Source: Anaerolineaceae bacterium (GTDB lineage: Bacteria; Chloroflexota; Anaerolineae; Promineifilales; Promineifilaceae). From it: a stretch of 49,815 nucleotides of DNA. The stretch covers positions 1-49,815 of the forward strand of contig PABI01000069.1 in the NCBI GenBank assembly GCA_002699125.1, read 5' to 3'. The notes under the pieces were generated by a model that was given only the letters and a program-made list of their open reading frames with translations, ran no database searches and was not told the DNA's origin. This document shows, one piece after another, positions 47,093 through 49,815 of the stretch. The stretch's first letter is position 1. Each line of letters opens with the position of its first letter. A program made the position numbers and the translations under genes.

Positions 47093-47666
47093 CCAACAGG
47101 CGATATTGCGCCTGCAAGGCTAATCTGGCCCGCTGCACGCGCATCTTGGCGGCGCTGATGCCGATGTCCAGCATATCGGCTATCTCGTTATACGGCCGTT
47201 CTTCCATATCCTTCATATACAAAATTTCGCTGGCACCCATGTCCAGGTTGGCCAGCGCTTCTGCCAGCAGTTCGCGCCGGTTGCGGTTCTGGTATGCCTT
47301 TTCTACCGATTGGCCCGAAGGCATAATTTCGGCGATTGTGTCCATTTCCGTTTCGGCTTCCTGCGGCCGTCTTCCACGCCGCCGAATTTCGTTTTGGCAG
47401 GTGTTGATGGCCACCCGGTACAGCCACGTTTTGAAGGAAGAGCGGCCTTCGAACTGATTCAGGTTGCGATACACCTTGAGAAATACATCCTGCGTTAAAT
47501 CTTCGGCATCCTGGCGGTTGCGCATAGTGCTGTAACAGACTCGCCATACCACCGACTGATAGCGCCGAAACAGCTCCTGAAACGGCCGATCGTCCTTGGT
47601 GCCGCGCTGTTGACAAACTGCGATCAACGCTGCATCCGAGAGTTCTTTTAGCGCCGGTTGCCCCAT
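47073..47666 (-). CDS. ECF-family RNA polymerase sigma factor
   Basis: A 197-residue extracytoplasmic-function sigma-70 factor with region 2 (FQELFRRYQSVVWRVCYSTM, then DAEDLTQDVFLKVYRNLNQF and SFKTWLYRVAINTCQNEIRR) and region 4 (YMKDMEERPYNEIADMLDIG then AAKMRVQRARLAL). It would direct RNA polymerase to its own regulon under control of the downstream anti-sigma factor. SD is weak (GAGGG about 15 nt before the ATG). The gene heads a sigma - anti-sigma - MscS unit. Confidence 0.93.
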   Translation of the reverse strand: MGQPALKELSDAALIAVCQQRGTKDDRPFQELFRRYQSVVWRVCYSTMRNRQDAEDLTQDVFLKVYRNLNQFEGRSSFKTWLYRVAINTCQNEIRRRGRRPQEAETEMDTIAEIMPSGQSVEKAYQNRNRRELLAEALANLDMGASEILYMKDMEERPYNEIADMLDIGISAAKMRVQRARLALQAQYRLLDGDYDQ

Positions 47667-47820
47667 ACCGATAAAAATATCCCTCGCAGTTGGCCAACAG
47701 CTGCCTCAGACAGGCTGCTAACCCGGTACAAGCCCTCAAACTTGCCGCTTGAAGCCGCAAATGACAATATTCTATTCGATAATGCCACTCTGTGCCGCTC
47801 ATTGTTGTACCTCGATATTT

Positions 47821-47881
47821 AGGACTGGCAGTCCTTCATGTAGCAAGTTGATGGTTAAATGATTCCAGCACTGCCAGTCCT
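47821..47881. repeat. Inverted repeat AGGACTGGCAGT
   Basis: AGGACTGGCAGT (47821-47832) and ACTGCCAGTCCT (47870-47881), 12 bp perfect; the left arm is itself symmetric as AGGACT-GGC-AGTCCT. It has the look of a dispersed intergenic repeat. Confidence 0.65.
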
Positions 47882-47901
47882 GGGTTGCATAAGCTGCTAA
47901 T

Positions 47902-47936
47902 AAAAAACGCAGCAACATGAACATCATGCTGCTGCG
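47902..47936 (-). terminator. Terminator of the MscS-related gene
   Basis: Minus-strand stem CGCAGCAGCATG/CATGTTGCTGCG (one G-U pair, loop ATGTT) followed by TTTTTTATT. Confidence 0.8.
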
Positions 47937-48006
47937 CTCATCAGCTGGCAAGGTTGTTTATTTCTCTCCCTCGCCAAAGTTTAACGTGATTTGTCGACGC
48001 GGGTTA

Positions 48007-49515
48007 TCAATCGCCAACGCCACTGTCCTCGCCGCGTAGATTGGCAACCAGCCGCGCAACTTCGCGCCCGGCAATCTCCCGGCTGCCCAGGCCAAAGGCC
48101 AGTGCCGCCGCCACGCCCAGAGCGCCCAGCAGGATGCCAAACGCCATATTGACGATGTCGTTGGCCACGCCAAGCTGGCGCAAAGCCATCGCTGTGGTCA
48201 GAACCAGGATGGCCACCCGGGCCAGCGTGGCGGTAAAGTTGGCCTGCTGGCCGCCCGCGCTCAAAATGAGGTTGCGGGCCAGATTGGCCAGATAAAGACC
48301 AATGGCAAAGATGATGATGGCGGCAACCAGCTGTCCGCCAAAAGCAATGAACTCGGCCAGAAGGCCAGACAGAAAATCAGACCCCAGCAGTTCGGCCGCC
48401 GAGAGCGAGGCAAACAGCATAATGCCAACGATGATCAGGTAGCCAACCAGGTCGGTGGGCTGGCGCGTGCCGCTCCAGCTCAGTCCCAGCCGGGCGGGAA
48501 TGTCGTCGAAGCCGACGCCGCGCAGTAAGTCGGTAATGAGATTGGCAATCATACGGCCGATATAAAACGAGATCACCAGGACCAGGGCTGCGCCAAAAAC
48601 GTTAGGCAGGGCGTCGATGAGGCTGGTGAGCATGATGGTGGCTGGATCAGAGATAGCGTCAATGTTGAGGGAGTCCAATGCAGCAATGATGGCAAACAGC
48701 AGGATGAAGGTGTAAAGAATGGTGCCAACCATCTTGGAAAGGGAGCGGTCGCCGCTGAGTCCCAGCCGTTCGCCGAAGCGGTCGCTGCCCAAAGCGGCCA
48801 TGAGGTTGGTAACTACTTGCCGCACCACGCGGGCAATAAACCAGCCAATCAGCAGCGTGATTAGCGCGCCAAAGATGTTGGGAATGTAGCCGAGGAACTC
48901 TTCGAACACATCCTGAATGGGGGCGGCGATTGCCTCAACGCCCAGGGCATCCAGGATGGCGGGCAGAAAGAGTAGGAAGATGAACCAGTAAACGGCCGTT
49001 GCCAACGATTCAGATACAGACACCTGCTCCTCATCTTCCAGTGCAGCGTGTCTGCTCAACCAGCTGTCGATGTTGAGCATGGCCGCGCCCCGGCGCACCA
49101 GCAGCCGCAGCAGGGTGGCCACCACAAAGGCCGCCAGCAGCAGCAGGGCAGCCGAACCTAATCGGGGCAAATATTCAGTAGTGATGCGATCCAGCAGCGA
49201 TTGCAGCGGGGCCGCCACGCCTGGCAAATTGATCTGCTGCAAAAAACCAACAATGAAAAAGAGGAAGATAATCCAGAAGACTATCTTGCCAATGATATCT
49301 TCGGCGGAAAACGGCCGTACCCCATCTTCCCCTTCAAACCATTTGGCTACCTGATTATCCAAATTGGTACGCTTTAACAACCGGCGCACCAGACTGGCCA
49401 CAAAGCGAGCCACAAAATAACCAACAATTAACAACAAAAGGCCACCCAGGAAAGCCAAAACAGCTTGTCCAACGGGGCCTAATCCCAAAAAGAATTCCTG
49501 AATCTGCTCCATCAT
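48007..49515 (-). CDS. MscS-related multi-TM protein with conserved TM-helix repeats
   Basis: A 502-residue membrane protein made of several copies of the TM_helix (PF05552-like) unit: helices such as AVLAFLGGLLLLIVGYFVAR, LGSAALLLLAAFVVATLLRL, FGALITLLIGWFIARVVRQV and FGAALVLVISFYIGRMIANL recur about every 100 residues. It ends with LGVAAALAFGLGSREIAGRE, equivalent to the MscS pore helix, then stops after about 20 residues without the beta domain that follows in MscS. ATG at 49515 with strong SD AAGGAGGT. It may be a mechanosensitive channel variant or a structural relative. Confidence 0.82.
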   Translation of the reverse strand: MMEQIQEFFLGLGPVGQAVLAFLGGLLLLIVGYFVARFVASLVRRLLKRTNLDNQVAKWFEGEDGVRPFSAEDIIGKIVFWIIFLFFIVGFLQQINLPGVAAPLQSLLDRITTEYLPRLGSAALLLLAAFVVATLLRLLVRRGAAMLNIDSWLSRHAALEDEEQVSVSESLATAVYWFIFLLFLPAILDALGVEAIAAPIQDVFEEFLGYIPNIFGALITLLIGWFIARVVRQVVTNLMAALGSDRFGERLGLSGDRSLSKMVGTILYTFILLFAIIAALDSLNIDAISDPATIMLTSLIDALPNVFGAALVLVISFYIGRMIANLITDLLRGVGFDDIPARLGLSWSGTRQPTDLVGYLIIVGIMLFASLSAAELLGSDFLSGLLAEFIAFGGQLVAAIIIFAIGLYLANLARNLILSAGGQQANFTATLARVAILVLTTAMALRQLGVANDIVNMAFGILLGALGVAAALAFGLGSREIAGREVARLVANLRGEDSGVGD

Positions 49516-49815
49516 GTACCTCCTTCACAAAAGTTTGATAGAATCCTATATACTCATAACCATAGACCCCAACTTCTCTGGTAAGTCACAAAACGATGAA
49601 CACATTGCCTGTTAAATGTGACGGAATCCTGCTTAAGGTGTCTTTTTGTTTGGCCGATCCGATGAGTAAGGTTGGTCCATTAGAAGTTTTTGTTATGTCA
49701 AGAGGGCTCGTGAGGAGACCTATCAGGTTCACCGCCCCACAGTAATATGCGAAAAAAGAGGCGAAAATTGATAAATTTTCTCATAAAACTATCCGTTTAT
49801 GGATACAACCTTAAA
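49516..49815. other. Terminal non-coding stretch
   Basis: No credible ORF. It should contain the promoter of the MscS-related gene, but no well-spaced -35/-10 pair is evident; AT-rich sequence near 49765-49795 is featureless to me. Confidence 0.4.

Larger units (their letters stand above)
47667..48006. other. Intergenic region between ECF sigma and MscS-like genes
   Basis: Holds an inverted repeat (47821-47881) and the terminator of the upstream MscS-like gene (47902-47936). About 150 nt before the sigma gene carry no promoter I can recognise; an autoregulated ECF promoter is possible but no clear bipartite motif is seen. Confidence 0.5.

Noticed and set aside
47188..47802. Minus-strand ORF starting at 47802 with a GAGGT SD-like site, overlapping the sigma factor
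   Set aside because: The SD looks tempting but the protein has no recognisable pattern and mostly runs in another frame of the ECF sigma gene.

Overview
The window looks like a chromosomal segment from an uncultured-type bacterium, most likely of the phylum Chloroflexota (Anaerolineae/Caldilineae-like). This is inferred from gene content: tandem PPC-repeat and Thr/Pro/Glu-linker lipoproteins, a BMP-type nucleoside ABC transporter, a DnaQ-DinG fusion helicase, a V4R protein, an N-terminally extended Memo protein, GT-C glycosyltransferases with C-terminal beta-sandwich tails, and System I cytochrome c maturation genes. I see no tRNA, rRNA, CRISPR array, prophage or transposase. Genes are dense, often overlap by 1-8 nt, and many have strong Shine-Dalgarno (SD) sites and sigma-70-like promoters.

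Layout: 1-2.4 kb, a two-gene RHH-DUF5678/retropepsin module and homoserine dehydrogenase with a long structured leader encoding a short peptide. 2.4-9.1 kb, DnaQ-DinG helicase, a four-PPC lipoprotein and fabF. 9.2-14.5 kb (minus), a cytochrome c maturation operon ccmA-ccmB-ccmC-ccmD-ccdA-tlpA plus a DUF2085 protein. 14.8-20.6 kb, a two-TM protein, murJ and a large GT-C glycosyltransferase. 20.7-26.6 kb (minus), bmpA - two permeases - ATPase - pheA. 26.7-29.9 kb (minus), a GT8 glycosyltransferase, a PIN/RHH toxin-antitoxin pair in reverse order and a GH1 beta-glucosidase. 30.1-36.1 kb, a V4R sensor, a REC plus degenerate GGDEF protein and a 1377-residue YfhO-Wzx fusion. 36.2-41.8 kb, acyl-CoA metabolism: acyl-CoA dehydrogenase with a PRC-barrel protein on the minus strand, and a BAAT-like lipoprotein hydrolase overlapping an ADP-forming acyl-CoA synthetase on the plus strand. 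41.8-45.8 kb, vapBC, a Memo protein and an M1 metallopeptidase among nested dispersed repeats. 45.9-49.5 kb (minus), ECF sigma - putative anti-sigma - MscS, and a second MscS-related membrane protein.

The most striking signal is not a gene. The 8-bp palindrome ACGGCCGT occurs about 78 times by hand count, on average every ~640 bp, inside genes and between them. Roughly one copy would be expected by chance. It behaves like a highly iterated palindrome, comparable in style to cyanobacterial HIP1. A second theme is several families of short-period palindromic repeats that sit between genes and also read through, in frame, inside genes: three in the YfhO-Wzx fusion and one forming part of a lipoprotein signal peptide. 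A third is a degraded ~120-bp copy of the end of the acyl-CoA synthetase gene on the far side of vapBC. The hom leader, with an 18-codon ORF, a start-site-sequestering complement and three hairpins, is the best candidate for an undescribed regulatory element.
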